Source of the DNA: a virus
Virus record (IMG/VR): IMGVR_UViG_3300027974_000031
Span: 1-64,000 of that record
Reading direction: 5' to 3' (one strand)
DNA length: 64,000 nucleotides
Shown: one piece after another, positions 28,598 to 37,073 of the stretch
How the letters are laid out: the number at the start of each line of letters is the position of its first letter
How positions within the stretch are numbered: the stretch's first letter is position 1
Notes under the pieces: generated by a model
The model's input: the letters and a program-made list of their open reading frames with translations, nothing else
What the model was told of the DNA's origin: nothing
Databases searched by the model: none
Position numbers and translations under genes: made by a program

Positions 28598-29440
28598 ATG
28601 ACTTTTAAAGATTTTTTAAACTATTTTTTATTACATGAAGATTCTATCGAAAACATAGAATTAAAAGGTGATTGGGATTCTAGTAAACAATATGGTTGGA
28701 ACAAGGTTGACACAGGAATATTAAAATCACCAAAAGGTTTAGAAAGAATAAAAACTAAATGGAAAATAAATCAACCTGTTGATATTTATTTAGTAAAAGA
28801 TAAAAATGCTCGTAAATTTGTTGAATTAGGTAAAGTATCATTTGATTTTATAAGAGATGAAATGGGTTTAGATATACTCCCAGATAGCGATCATATAACA
28901 ATTATTTATACACAAAATACAGGAGCAGAAAAAATTCCTGCTACACCTTGGACTCTTGCACACCGTTTTGGACATGCATTAGCAAGAGTAAACGGGATGG
29001 GAAGAAGTAATGATCAGTATAAATATATTGAAGAAGTTGTTGATCGTTTGTTTCAAACTATTGCTGATGAAGTTTATAGAACAAATATTCTAAAAAGAGG
29101 ATTTGTGTCACAAACAAATAGTAAAATTCGTAAAGAATTAGGTCATGCACTTGGAACATTTAAAAGCGCAAGAGATCGTCGTTTACGTGCAGACTTTGAA
29201 TTTGTAAATGAAATTATTGCTCAGTATATTATTACTGGTAAGGTAAAACTTAATCATGATTTTCCAAGAGTTTTACCTCTTCGTTATGCTTGGGGGCAAC
29301 CTTCTGGAATGTGGAGAAAACCACTTTCAGAAAAAGACAAAGCAGACTTAGATATTTACCTTTCTAACATAGAAAGGGAATTAGAATATAATATAGACGA
29401 TGCTTTAAATGCGGTAATAGGTGATATTTTTGTAATGTAA
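28598..29440 (+). CDS. tagged protein with AHRFGHAL motif (putative metal site)
   Basis: 280 residues: tag MTFKDFLNYFLLHED, then a domain with TPWTLAHRFGHALARV at about residue 128. H-x3-H in a helix after a TPW turn could hold metal or an active site, and similar segments occur in unannotated phage proteins. RDRRLRADFEFVNEIIAQYI follows and could supply a third ligand (E). TATAAGTA lies 5 nt before the ATG. Enzymatic role is a guess. Confidence 0.6.
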   Translation: MTFKDFLNYFLLHEDSIENIELKGDWDSSKQYGWNKVDTGILKSPKGLERIKTKWKINQPVDIYLVKDKNARKFVELGKVSFDFIRDEMGLDILPDSDHITIIYTQNTGAEKIPATPWTLAHRFGHALARVNGMGRSNDQYKYIEEVVDRLFQTIADEVYRTNILKRGFVSQTNSKIRKELGHALGTFKSARDRRLRADFEFVNEIIAQYIITGKVKLNHDFPRVLPLRYAWGQPSGMWRKPLSEKDKADLDIYLSNIERELEYNIDDALNAVIGDIFVM

Positions 29441-29457
29441 TATTTATAAGTATTTCT

Positions 29458-30207
29458 ATGACTCCTAAATTTAACTTATACGTAGAAAACCTATTAAGAG
29501 ATGTTTTAATCGAAAGTGTTTCATTTTTTGTTGATAGTGAAAGCACTCCGAATCATGTGTATGAAGTAGCATCTCGTATTCTCTATTCACCAGAATTGAG
29601 TAAATTTTTTAATGGTTTAATTAAGAGAAAAAAAATATCTCAAGAAGAATATAAATATTTTTTAGATAATAAAAGTTTCAATTTCATAACACTTGATGGT
29701 TATGCTACTGATGAAAAAAAAGGAAATATTAATTTATATACAAGAGCAGTTCCTTCTCAAATTATTGCTGATTTAGTTTCTTTTATAAAATATTACATAG
29801 TTGAATTTAATGCAGAATTAACAGGAGAACCTTATCAAGAAAAATCAAAATCAAGAGATTCAGATGTTATTCGATTTCCAATAAAAATGAAAGAGGAAGT
29901 TGAGAATCCTCCTGAATTAAATCTTGCAAATGCAACTGCCCGTGCATTAATCATTGATATATTAAATTATCCTGATGAAACATTAGAAACTTATGAATCG
30001 CTTAATGCAAGAGAATTATTGATGAGAATAGAAACTATTGAAGATAATGATTATATCTTAGATAAAGGCGTAAGACCAGAAGATATAAATGGTAATAAAA
30101 TTGATATTGGATTGAGTAAAGAAAGAATAAAAACACTACTAGATGCTCTTAAAAATTTAACAGAGTATGCTATTCAAAATCACTATACATACATCAATTT
30201 ATCATAA
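29458..30207 (+). CDS. tagged hypothetical protein
   Basis: 249 residues: MTPKFNLYVENLLRDVLIES is the tag, ending L-I-E. The body is mixed alpha/beta (LSKFFNGLIKRKKISQEEYK, INLYTRAVPSQIIADLVSFI) with no recognised family. TATAAGTA lies 5 nt before the ATG. It is part of the plus-strand tagged run with 17 and 8 nt gaps to its neighbours. Confidence 0.6.
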   Translation: MTPKFNLYVENLLRDVLIESVSFFVDSESTPNHVYEVASRILYSPELSKFFNGLIKRKKISQEEYKYFLDNKSFNFITLDGYATDEKKGNINLYTRAVPSQIIADLVSFIKYYIVEFNAELTGEPYQEKSKSRDSDVIRFPIKMKEEVENPPELNLANATARALIIDILNYPDETLETYESLNARELLMRIETIEDNDYILDKGVRPEDINGNKIDIGLSKERIKTLLDALKNLTEYAIQNHYTYINLS

Positions 30208-30215
30208 ATACTTTT

Positions 30216-30707
30216 ATGAATTTTAAAAAATTTTATAAATTAATAATAGAATCTGTTGAAGATGAAATAATTTCTCAAAAAGGAGAATATCATTTAAGCA
30301 GTGGTACAAATTCCATGTTTTTCGGAAACGCTGGTGCAGGTGTATTAATATATTGTACACAAACAAAACGTTTTCTTTTAGGATTACGATCAAGACTTGT
30401 TAATGAACCTGGAACATGGGGAACTTTTGGTGGTAAAATAGATAATGATGCTGATCCTAAATCTGCTGCACGTCGTGAATTAGAAGAAGAAACAGGTTAT
30501 GACGGAAACATTGATTTACAACTATTTGACATTTTTCAAAGCGGAAATTTTAAATTTTATAATTTTTTAGGAAAAGTAGAAGAAGAATTTAAACCAAGAT
30601 TAGATTGGGAAAACTCAGATGCACAATGGTTTTCTCTAGACGAGTTTCCAAGAAATTTACACTTTGGTACAAAAAGATTATTAGAAAAATTAAAAGAAAT
30701 TATATGA
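30216..30707 (+). CDS. tagged Nudix hydrolase
   Basis: 163 residues: tag MNFKKFYKLIIES (I-I-E), then a Nudix fold. The Nudix box is GGKIDNDADPKSAARRELEE followed by ETGY; the REL.EE core that binds Mg is intact, while the upstream E of the consensus is A. Family members hydrolyse nucleoside diphosphates linked to other moieties, including NAD, ADP-ribose and capped RNA. T4-type phages also carry Nudix enzymes. Here it sits among ADP-ribosyltransferases. CATAAATA lies 5 nt before the ATG. Its end overlaps the next start (ATGA). Confidence 0.85.
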   Translation: MNFKKFYKLIIESVEDEIISQKGEYHLSSGTNSMFFGNAGAGVLIYCTQTKRFLLGLRSRLVNEPGTWGTFGGKIDNDADPKSAARRELEEETGYDGNIDLQLFDIFQSGNFKFYNFLGKVEEEFKPRLDWENSDAQWFSLDEFPRNLHFGTKRLLEKLKEII

Positions 30708-31411
30708 ACTTAAGCTTTAAAAAATTTTTCTTATTAAAAGAAGATCCTGACACTGCAAATTTTCGCATAAGAAGTAATAATTATTATGCAAATTATGCAG
30801 AACAAGAATATAATCCAATTACATTTAATGTATATAATAAAAATTTTTTAGTTTATTCATATACTAAATTTAATTATCATAATTCTATTAGTAGAAAACT
30901 TATTGGTAGAATATTTGATCCCGTTTCGTATTACGAAACCCATCGACCATATTCTGAATATATTAATTTTAAAGAAAATTTTTTAAAAAATGATTTTTAT
31001 TCTTCTTATTTTTCTTTTGTTAAGAATGAAACAATAAACAGAATAAAAAAAGACTTAGAAGAAGAAAATATATTTTTTATAGGAGATTTAAACAGATCTA
31101 TTATACGTTCATTAGAAAAAATTCATACAGTTGAAAAATTTACAGATTCTACATTTTTTACTGTCCGACCAGAAAATACACCAGACTTTATTCTTGGTAG
31201 AATGTTTTCAATGCCTATAAAAGAATTTCAAGACGAAACTAATGAATCTCTTATTCCATGTTTTTCCACATGGAACAGATTAAAAGATTTAACCTCAGAA
31301 GCGGCAGAAATGATGTTAAAGTTACCACCAATTTATGATCTAGATCCAAATAAATCTATTATTGAAAATCGAGGTCTTGAATCAAAAATGCTACGTTCTT
31401 TTATTAAATAA
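30704..31411 (+). CDS. tagged hypothetical protein
   Basis: About 235 residues when started at 30704, which overlaps the Nudix stop by 4 bp and gives the tag MNLSFKKFFLLKED (L-K-E). A longer frame runs back into the Nudix gene without the tag. Tyr/Asn-rich first half (RSNNYYANYAEQEYNPITF), then helical segments (NRIKKDLEEENIFFIGDLN, STWNRLKDLTSEAAEMMLKL). No family recognised. Confidence 0.6.
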   Translation: MNLSFKKFFLLKEDPDTANFRIRSNNYYANYAEQEYNPITFNVYNKNFLVYSYTKFNYHNSISRKLIGRIFDPVSYYETHRPYSEYINFKENFLKNDFYSSYFSFVKNETINRIKKDLEEENIFFIGDLNRSIIRSLEKIHTVEKFTDSTFFTVRPENTPDFILGRMFSMPIKEFQDETNESLIPCFSTWNRLKDLTSEAAEMMLKLPPIYDLDPNKSIIENRGLESKMLRSFIK

Positions 31412-31417
31412 AGTTAT

Positions 31418-32317
31418 ATGAATTTTAAACAGTTTTATAAATTATACCTTGAGAGTTTAAGTGATTGGAGTGGAGAATGGGTTCACTACACAAACATTCC
31501 ATATCTTTCGTTTAATCCAAAAGCAAAGCACTCTGATCCAACAGGTATTTATTTTTTTCCAAAAGAATTTAATCCTCCTAGTTCATATAGTTCTAAAAAG
31601 TATAAATTTTCTGCTAAATTAAAGCCTGATGCAAAAGTATTAGATTTTTCTAAAATAACAAGAGAAGAAATGACTCGTTTAGCAGATTTAGCAGGAATTG
31701 AAAGATTTGTTGAAATAGATGACTTGTATTATTCTATTAGAAATGTTTTTAATATGACTAAGAAAACGAATAAAAAACCCGGTTCATTTAATCGCTTTTT
31801 TGTTAATGCTGGATATGATGCTATTTTTGATGACATAGATGTTGTTTATGGAAAAAATGAAAAACAACTTATTGTATTAAATCAAAAGTGTTTAGATGAT
31901 GTGGACATGATTATAAACACATATCCAATATACGACGAAATGGTTTTCTCATCCGAAGAGATTATTAAAAGATTAACTCCTTACTCTGATAGTGTAGAAA
32001 GTTCTAAAATAAAAAAAGAAAAAGAAGATGAAATTATAAATGATAAACAAAAATTAGTTCCTACTTATGCTCTTAAAAAATATATGACTTTTAGAAAAGG
32101 TGAAAATTATGTTACGATTTTAGCAAAAAATAATAACAATAGTAAAAAAACTAATGAAATTAGTTTTTCAATTATTTCAGATAATAATAATAATAATACA
32201 GATATTGATAGTGGTGCCAGTTACAATTACTCTAAAAGACAATGGAATTTTAATTCTATTTCAAAAATCGTTAAAGATGCTGTTTCTATTCTTACAGGAG
32301 AAGACGACAGAATATAA
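31418..32317 (+). CDS. tagged ADP-ribosyltransferase-like protein
   Basis: 299 residues: tag MNFKQFYKLYLES, then an ADP-ribosyltransferase-like N-terminal domain: EWVHYTNIPYLSFNPKA, DPTGIYFFPKEF as the middle block, KFSAKLKPDAKVLDFS, and VNAGYDAIFDD followed by KNEKQLIVLN near the catalytic Glu position. The C-terminal 120 residues are an Asn/Lys-rich separate region (AKNNNNSKKTNEISFSII). TTAAATAAAG precedes the ATG. Target unknown. Confidence 0.7.
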   Translation: MNFKQFYKLYLESLSDWSGEWVHYTNIPYLSFNPKAKHSDPTGIYFFPKEFNPPSSYSSKKYKFSAKLKPDAKVLDFSKITREEMTRLADLAGIERFVEIDDLYYSIRNVFNMTKKTNKKPGSFNRFFVNAGYDAIFDDIDVVYGKNEKQLIVLNQKCLDDVDMIINTYPIYDEMVFSSEEIIKRLTPYSDSVESSKIKKEKEDEIINDKQKLVPTYALKKYMTFRKGENYVTILAKNNNNSKKTNEISFSIISDNNNNNTDIDSGASYNYSKRQWNFNSISKIVKDAVSILTGEDDRI

Positions 32318-32325
32318 GTAAGTTT

Positions 32326-35028
32326 ATGACATTTAAAGAAGTTTATAGCATTTTATTAGAAAAAGATTTCAGAAGCAAGATATTAGCTCTTGGAATGCCT
32401 CAAGATGTGGCAGATTACCTACACGGAATGAATGACAAATATTCATTTTGGTTTGCAGATCAAATAAACAAAATGCCTGAATATCAAGCAGCAAGAAATA
32501 AAGAAATGTTTGTTCATTCTTTACAAACTGAAATGCAAGGCATTCTTGATTGGATAAGAGGAGGTGTTCAAAACCTTTCACTAAAAGATTATGACTGGAA
32601 CACTGCAATAGCATCTGCTGATGAATATCATAAAAAATTAACAGTAACAAATTCTGAAAGAGAAACCAACACTATATTAAAAGAATATCCTAATGGTTTT
32701 TATTGGGTAGATTTAGAAAGTCAGTTAGATTCTTGTGAAGCTAGTGCAATGGGACACTGTGGAAGAACAAGCAAAGGTGATACACTTTATTCATTAAGAA
32801 AGTATAATATTATAGAAGATAACATTGAAAGTTCTATAACAATAGCAGTTTCACCTGATAAAGGAATTTGGTTTCAATGTAAGGGAAGAAATAATTCAAA
32901 GCCTAAAAAAGAATATTACTCTTACATTGCAGATATACTTGTTTCTAAAAATATATTAACATTTAAAACAGAACACGATTCTAAGAATGATTTTAAATCA
33001 AAAGATTTGATAGAGTATATAGAAGAAAATCCAAACGTTTTTCCAAACAAAGACGAACTTCTTGAAAAGATTAATGAAGACTCTATATCTGAAAGAGATT
33101 TTGAAAAAATATTAGATAGTTATAAAGAAGATTTTTCTATTTATAGTATTAATAATTTTTATGATAGTGTTGACGATAACAGTAATAATATTTATTTTCA
33201 TTATGATTTTCGTTTAACAATTAATAAAAGCGAAACAAACCTTCCTATAGATTGCTTAACCTTAAATTATAATAGTAAAGGTATAAAAGCATTAAATGAC
33301 TCTTTAGATGTTTACATAATTGATGTAAGTGTTGAAGGTGATGAAGACAAAGTAACTATAAGTGGCATCATTGAAGATACTGATAGTTTATTTAGTTTAG
33401 ATGAAATTGGTTTGCGTAGTTTTGAACGTCAATGTGAATATTACAAAGAGTTAAATGAAAAATTTGATAAAGAAGAATTTTTAAAAGAAAAATTAGAAAA
33501 AATACTTTATCTTGATGATTGTATAGAAATAAAACGCGATTCTTTTGAAAAAGATGTAAAAAAAGAATTAGGAAATTTTTATGAGTCAAATGTTAATGAA
33601 AAAACTTTAAATTTAACAGTTCATATTAAAACTCCTAACGATTTGTTTAAAACTCCTGTAATAGAAAAATTTTCTTATAATTCTATATTAAATCATGCTG
33701 ATAGTACTGTACCTACTGAAAAAGATTTTTTAGAATCTTTAGAATCTTTAGAAAATTATAAAGATGGTGTAACAAGATATGCGGATCTTTTAGCAATTAC
33801 TCTTTTTTGGCAAAGTGTTAAAAGAGATATATTAGTAGATTTTTCAAAACATATGAAAATAGGAATAAATATGATGTATGATGTTTTATCATTTCCAATT
33901 TCATTTAATTATGAATATGAAGATAGTGATGAAATTGATTATGAATATGAGTTTCGCTGCCTTGACATTTTAGAAAATAAATCAAAAGAAATTCAAAGAA
34001 GTTTACTTTCTTTTTATAATTCAGTTTTTGTTAAAATATTAAACAACAAAGAAGAACTAAATTTTAATGAAGAAAATTTAATATTTGAACCTTCAGTAAA
34101 CGATTGGGTTCATGTTACAATTAAAAAACCGTATGTTTATTTAGGAATTTTACCAAAAGACCAATTAACAACAACTGCTATTAAAAACCTAGCAGATAGT
34201 AAAGGTTTAACAGGAGAATACGAGGCTTTAGATGTTTCACAGTTAAAGAAATGGTTATATGATAATATGGGAAGTACGCCTATATTTCCTGGGTTTAGAG
34301 ATTTTTTTGAAAGCCGAAACCGAAAATCTTCTATTTTATTTAAAGAAGGTTTAATAAAAACATATCCTTTAGATTTAACAGTTAAAAAAATGAATGAAAA
34401 ATGGGAGGATTTTTTAATACAAAATTTTGAAATTGAAAAAAACTATTTTGTAGGAACTATTATAAAAACAAATAGATTTGACTTAGAAAAACTTAAAAAA
34501 GATGCTGAGTTTTTTGGTTATTTTTTAGGCAAAATTCATAAAAACCATACCCAATGGACAGTTACTTTTGCACCAAAATTTGCTGAAAAAGATGAACAGT
34601 CAATAAACAGTGTTTTATATCACTTTTGTCCAAACTCTGTTTTAAATAAAATAAAAAAGATTGGAATAACACCAAGAATAAGTACAAAAAAAGATTGGCC
34701 ACATCCAGGTGATCGTTCCTACTTATTAAAAATAAATTTAAATAATATAACTCTTTTCTCTATAGAAAGAATAAATTCTTTACTTGATTCTATTGCACGC
34801 GCATCAGATTCTACTTTAGCAAATTATTCTATTATAAAAATAAAAAATGATAATGACTTAATAAAATCGTTAAGAATTGATCCTTCTTTACCAGGAAATA
34901 GAGATTCAAAAGCGTATGGTGTTTATACAAATAAAAATATACCACCATCTCTTTTTGATAAAATTATGAGTATAGAGGAATTCCAAATATCTCTTTTTGA
35001 TGAAATTATGAGTGCTAATGAAGGATAA
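32326..35028 (+). CDS. large tagged multidomain protein, ART-like C-terminus
   Basis: 900 residues: tag MTFKEVYSILLEK (L-L-E). Around 125-200 lies SQLDSCEASAMGHCGRTSKG followed by TLYSLRKYN and GIWFQCKGRN, a PcfJ-like layout seen in two other tagged proteins. An acidic helical middle follows. Residues about 760-890 resemble an ADP-ribosyltransferase fold: LYHFCPNSVLNKIKKIGITP, HPGDRSYLLKINL, SKAYGVYTNKNIPPSLF. TATAAGTA lies 5 nt before the ATG. A short repeat ends the protein (LFDKIMS, LFDEIMS). Domain assignments are by eye. Confidence 0.6.
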   Translation: MTFKEVYSILLEKDFRSKILALGMPQDVADYLHGMNDKYSFWFADQINKMPEYQAARNKEMFVHSLQTEMQGILDWIRGGVQNLSLKDYDWNTAIASADEYHKKLTVTNSERETNTILKEYPNGFYWVDLESQLDSCEASAMGHCGRTSKGDTLYSLRKYNIIEDNIESSITIAVSPDKGIWFQCKGRNNSKPKKEYYSYIADILVSKNILTFKTEHDSKNDFKSKDLIEYIEENPNVFPNKDELLEKINEDSISERDFEKILDSYKEDFSIYSINNFYDSVDDNSNNIYFHYDFRLTINKSETNLPIDCLTLNYNSKGIKALNDSLDVYIIDVSVEGDEDKVTISGIIEDTDSLFSLDEIGLRSFERQCEYYKELNEKFDKEEFLKEKLEKILYLDDCIEIKRDSFEKDVKKELGNFYESNVNEKTLNLTVHIKTPNDLFKTPVIEKFSYNSILNHADSTVPTEKDFLESLESLENYKDGVTRYADLLAITLFWQSVKRDILVDFSKHMKIGINMMYDVLSFPISFNYEYEDSDEIDYEYEFRCLDILENKSKEIQRSLLSFYNSVFVKILNNKEELNFNEENLIFEPSVNDWVHVTIKKPYVYLGILPKDQLTTTAIKNLADSKGLTGEYEALDVSQLKKWLYDNMGSTPIFPGFRDFFESRNRKSSILFKEGLIKTYPLDLTVKKMNEKWEDFLIQNFEIEKNYFVGTIIKTNRFDLEKLKKDAEFFGYFLGKIHKNHTQWTVTFAPKFAEKDEQSINSVLYHFCPNSVLNKIKKIGITPRISTKKDWPHPGDRSYLLKINLNNITLFSIERINSLLDSIARASDSTLANYSIIKIKNDNDLIKSLRIDPSLPGNRDSKAYGVYTNKNIPPSLFDKIMSIEEFQISLFDEIMSANEG

Positions 35029-35036
35029 ATACTTTT

Positions 35037-36149
35037 ATGAACTTTAAAGAATATTTTAGATTATATACAGAAGGCGCATCATCAATATTATTTCATCATA
35101 CATATATTAGAAATTTAATCAAAATATTAGATACAAATAAATTTAAATTAACATTTTCTTTATCAGGAAAGCCAGATCGTGCAAACTTAAAAGATCATGC
35201 ATTTTATATGAGTTTTTCACGTATTCGTTGGAGTGGATATAATCACGATTCAGGTGTTGGTTCTGTTATAATTCAAGTAGATGGTTCTAAACTTAATCAA
35301 AGATACAAAGTTGAACCGATTGATTATTGGAAATATGGTTTTGAAACTAAACTTAAAAGTGCAATTGCTGATGAACAAGAAGACCGATTAATGTATAATA
35401 AATCTTCAATCTCTGCAAGTCCTTATATTCAAAATATATCTATATTAATAAATGAAGAATTACTACCATATGCTTCTTATATATCTGGTAAGTGCGAAGA
35501 ATTAAATATTCCGTGTTATGTTTATAATGACTTTCGTGCATTTAAACTTGGAGACAAAAGAAAAATTATTTCTATAGACCAATCTATAGAACTTCCAATT
35601 GAAGAAGAATATCCACTTTCAGAATATAGATTGAAAAGTTTACGTGGTATTAAAAAGATTATTACTAATCCATATTTGGAAAACGACGAAGATTTAGAAA
35701 AAGTTTATAAAATGCTTAGTTATTCTGATTGGAAACATTCATTAAGTACAGATTTTCACAATATAAAAAATGATTTAAATCCAGAAGTTCGTGAAATTCT
35801 TGAATGGGTAGCACGTATGGAAAAAAGAAAAGGCAAAACAATTTTTGAATTAGTTAAAGATGCTGGTGATAAAAGATTTAAAAGAGACAGAATAAACATG
35901 GATATACAATCGTTAAGTGGATTAATTCAGTTTATAAAAGAAGGTTCTGCACCAGGATGGGCTTCTCTAAAAAGAGAATATATCTCATCTTACATTCGCA
36001 GTTCCGAATTTTCTGATGTAGAAAAAGTTTTAAAAAAAGCAAATGAACTTTCAAAGAGTGCTCTTTCTAATGATGATTCTTCTTGGTATAAGATAGCAGA
36101 TTTATTAGAAAATGCTGTAGAGATGTTAAAAGAGAAATTACCAAAGTAA
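35037..36149 (+). CDS. tagged protein with HHT / EDRL module (ART-like)
   Basis: 370 residues: tag MNFKEYFRLYTEG. Residues 15-150 show ILFHHTYIRNLIKILDTNKF, HAFYMSFSRIRWSGY, VIIQVDGSKL, PIDYW and EQEDRLMYN, a pattern common in unannotated T4-type phage proteins that looks like a divergent ADP-ribosyltransferase (H, S-R, E-D). The C-terminal half is helical and charged. GATAAATA lies 5 nt before the ATG. It is the last gene of the plus-strand tagged run. Confidence 0.6.
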   Translation: MNFKEYFRLYTEGASSILFHHTYIRNLIKILDTNKFKLTFSLSGKPDRANLKDHAFYMSFSRIRWSGYNHDSGVGSVIIQVDGSKLNQRYKVEPIDYWKYGFETKLKSAIADEQEDRLMYNKSSISASPYIQNISILINEELLPYASYISGKCEELNIPCYVYNDFRAFKLGDKRKIISIDQSIELPIEEEYPLSEYRLKSLRGIKKIITNPYLENDEDLEKVYKMLSYSDWKHSLSTDFHNIKNDLNPEVREILEWVARMEKRKGKTIFELVKDAGDKRFKRDRINMDIQSLSGLIQFIKEGSAPGWASLKREYISSYIRSSEFSDVEKVLKKANELSKSALSNDDSSWYKIADLLENAVEMLKEKLPK

Positions 36150-36410
36150 TTATATGATTTATTTTTTATTATAATTTGTTTTTGTTTTTGTTTTCTTTTC
36201 GCCAGCACTCTAATATACACAAAAAGAAAACACTCTGCAACTATTAATTAAACAAAATCTTAAAAAATAAAAAAGCCCTACGGATATACATTTTCCTGTT
36301 TTTCTAGTAAAAAAAATTTTTGAAAAGCCCTTTCTTAAAAACATAGAAAGAAAAAAAGAATTCCCACAGATAAAGGAAACATAAATGACTTTTATAAAAA
36401 ATAAAATTTA

Positions 36411-36482
36411 GACGGATGTCGGATTATTCGGAAAGAGTCTCGCATTTGCGCCGTCCCTAGGTATTTTACCTAGGGCGCTTTC
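36411..36482 (+). ncRNA. candidate structured RNA ending in a terminator
   Basis: GACGG (36411-36415) can pair with CCGTC (36451-36455). The sequence runs directly into a 9-bp hairpin, CCCTAGGTA / TACCTAGGG (36455-36463, 36467-36475), followed by CGCTTTCTT. The hairpin is a good intrinsic terminator for plus-strand transcripts. The upstream 40 nt may be a small RNA or just a terminator leader. Confidence 0.4.
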
Positions 36483-36483
36483 T
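36455..36483 (+). terminator. intrinsic terminator after the tagged gene run
   Basis: A perfect 9-bp stem CCCTAGGTA-TTT-TACCTAGGG followed by a T-rich run (CTTTCTT). It lies about 300 nt past the last plus-strand tagged gene in otherwise gene-free DNA. Confidence 0.65.
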
Positions 36484-36594
36484 TAGTCAATTTTCTACGA
36501 CTCTGCTTTTCTTAGGGGATTTTCTTACAGATTTTTTTTAAAATCTATTAGGATTTTCTTTTAGACTTCTTAGAGATTACTCTTACAGTTCTTT

Positions 36595-36651
36595 AGGCAA
36601 AGAGTGTAGGAGTGTTTAGATCTTTTCTATACTATCCTACACTCTTTGCCT
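36595..36651. repeat. perfect 17-bp inverted repeat
   Basis: AGGCAAAGAGTGTAGGA (36595-36611) and its exact reverse complement (36635-36651) are separated by 23 nt. No T-run follows either arm closely, so it is not a typical terminator. It could be a protein-binding or recombination site, or a hairpin RNA. Confidence 0.7.
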
Positions 36652-36706
36652 AACACTCTCTACCTATCACAGTGTAGTAATCTACTCTAGTCTAGAGCAA
36701 GCAAAA

Positions 36707-36738
36707 GGCGTAACCAATTATCTCTAATTGATTACGCC
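36707..36738 (-). terminator. intrinsic terminator, minus strand
   Basis: Arms GGCGTAA/TTACGCC and CAATTA/TAATTG form a 14-nt stem with one mismatch and a 4-nt loop. On the minus strand it is followed by TTTTGCTT. It lies 18 nt beyond the stop of the small minus-strand gene at 36756. Confidence 0.75.
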
Positions 36739-36755
36739 CTGCTTAATCTATCTAA

Positions 36756-36971
36756 CTAGATCACCTTCCACTCTCCGCTATTATGTAGGCGGAGAGTTAC
36801 CTTTGCACCGTTAGTAAAGGTAACGAAAGCAATGCCTTCGTTCCCATACTTAACACTAGCTAATCCATCTAGAATTCCTTCCAGGGTTGTCATGGGGTTC
36901 AAGAAGAACCCATGAGGGAGAAGAATCTTAAATGAGTTAGTCAGCACTCTCTGTAGCAATTCAGGTAGCAT
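36756..36971 (-). CDS. small hypothetical protein
   Basis: 71 residues (MLPELLQRVLTNSFKILLPH, then a beta-rich end GIAFVTFTNGAKVTLRLHNS). No family recognised. Base composition is closer to the DUF932 gene upstream than to the AT-rich late genes, and it is framed by two minus-strand terminators, so it is probably a real unit of that module. Confidence 0.55.
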   Translation of the reverse strand: MLPELLQRVLTNSFKILLPHGFFLNPMTTLEGILDGLASVKYGNEGIAFVTFTNGAKVTLRLHNSGEWKVI

Positions 36972-37025
36972 AAATAAAAAAAGAATAAAAAAAGAAAAGA
37001 AAAAAGGATTATAAAAAAACTAACT

Positions 37026-37060
37026 CATCCCCGCTATCTTTTTAAGAGATAGCGGGGATG
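37026..37060 (-). terminator. strong intrinsic terminator after the DUF932 gene
   Basis: A perfect 14-bp stem, CATCCCCGCTATCT with its reverse complement and a 7-nt loop, starting 13 nt beyond the DUF932 stop. On the minus strand it is followed by AGTTAGTTTTTTTAT. Confidence 0.85.
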
Positions 37061-37073
37061 ATAAGGAAAAGAA

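Larger units (their letters stand above)
36150..36755. other. gene-free junction between converging gene blocks
   Basis: No convincing gene. It holds a CTAGG hairpin terminator (36455-36483), several TTTTCTTA-type stretches (36508-36570) like those at 39050-39240, a perfect 17-bp inverted repeat (36595-36651) and a minus-strand terminator (36707-36738). Plus-strand late genes end here and minus-strand genes arrive from the right. Confidence 0.7.

Noticed and set aside
14593-36149. CRISPR array or toxin-antitoxin explanation for the repeats
   Set aside because: All regular repeats here are inside reading frames in multiples of three and lack spacers; no Cas or antitoxin gene seen.
36150-36180. 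Short frame ATGATTTATTTTTTATTATAA after the last tagged gene
   Set aside because: Only six codons; its start resembles other late starts but there is no box and no body.
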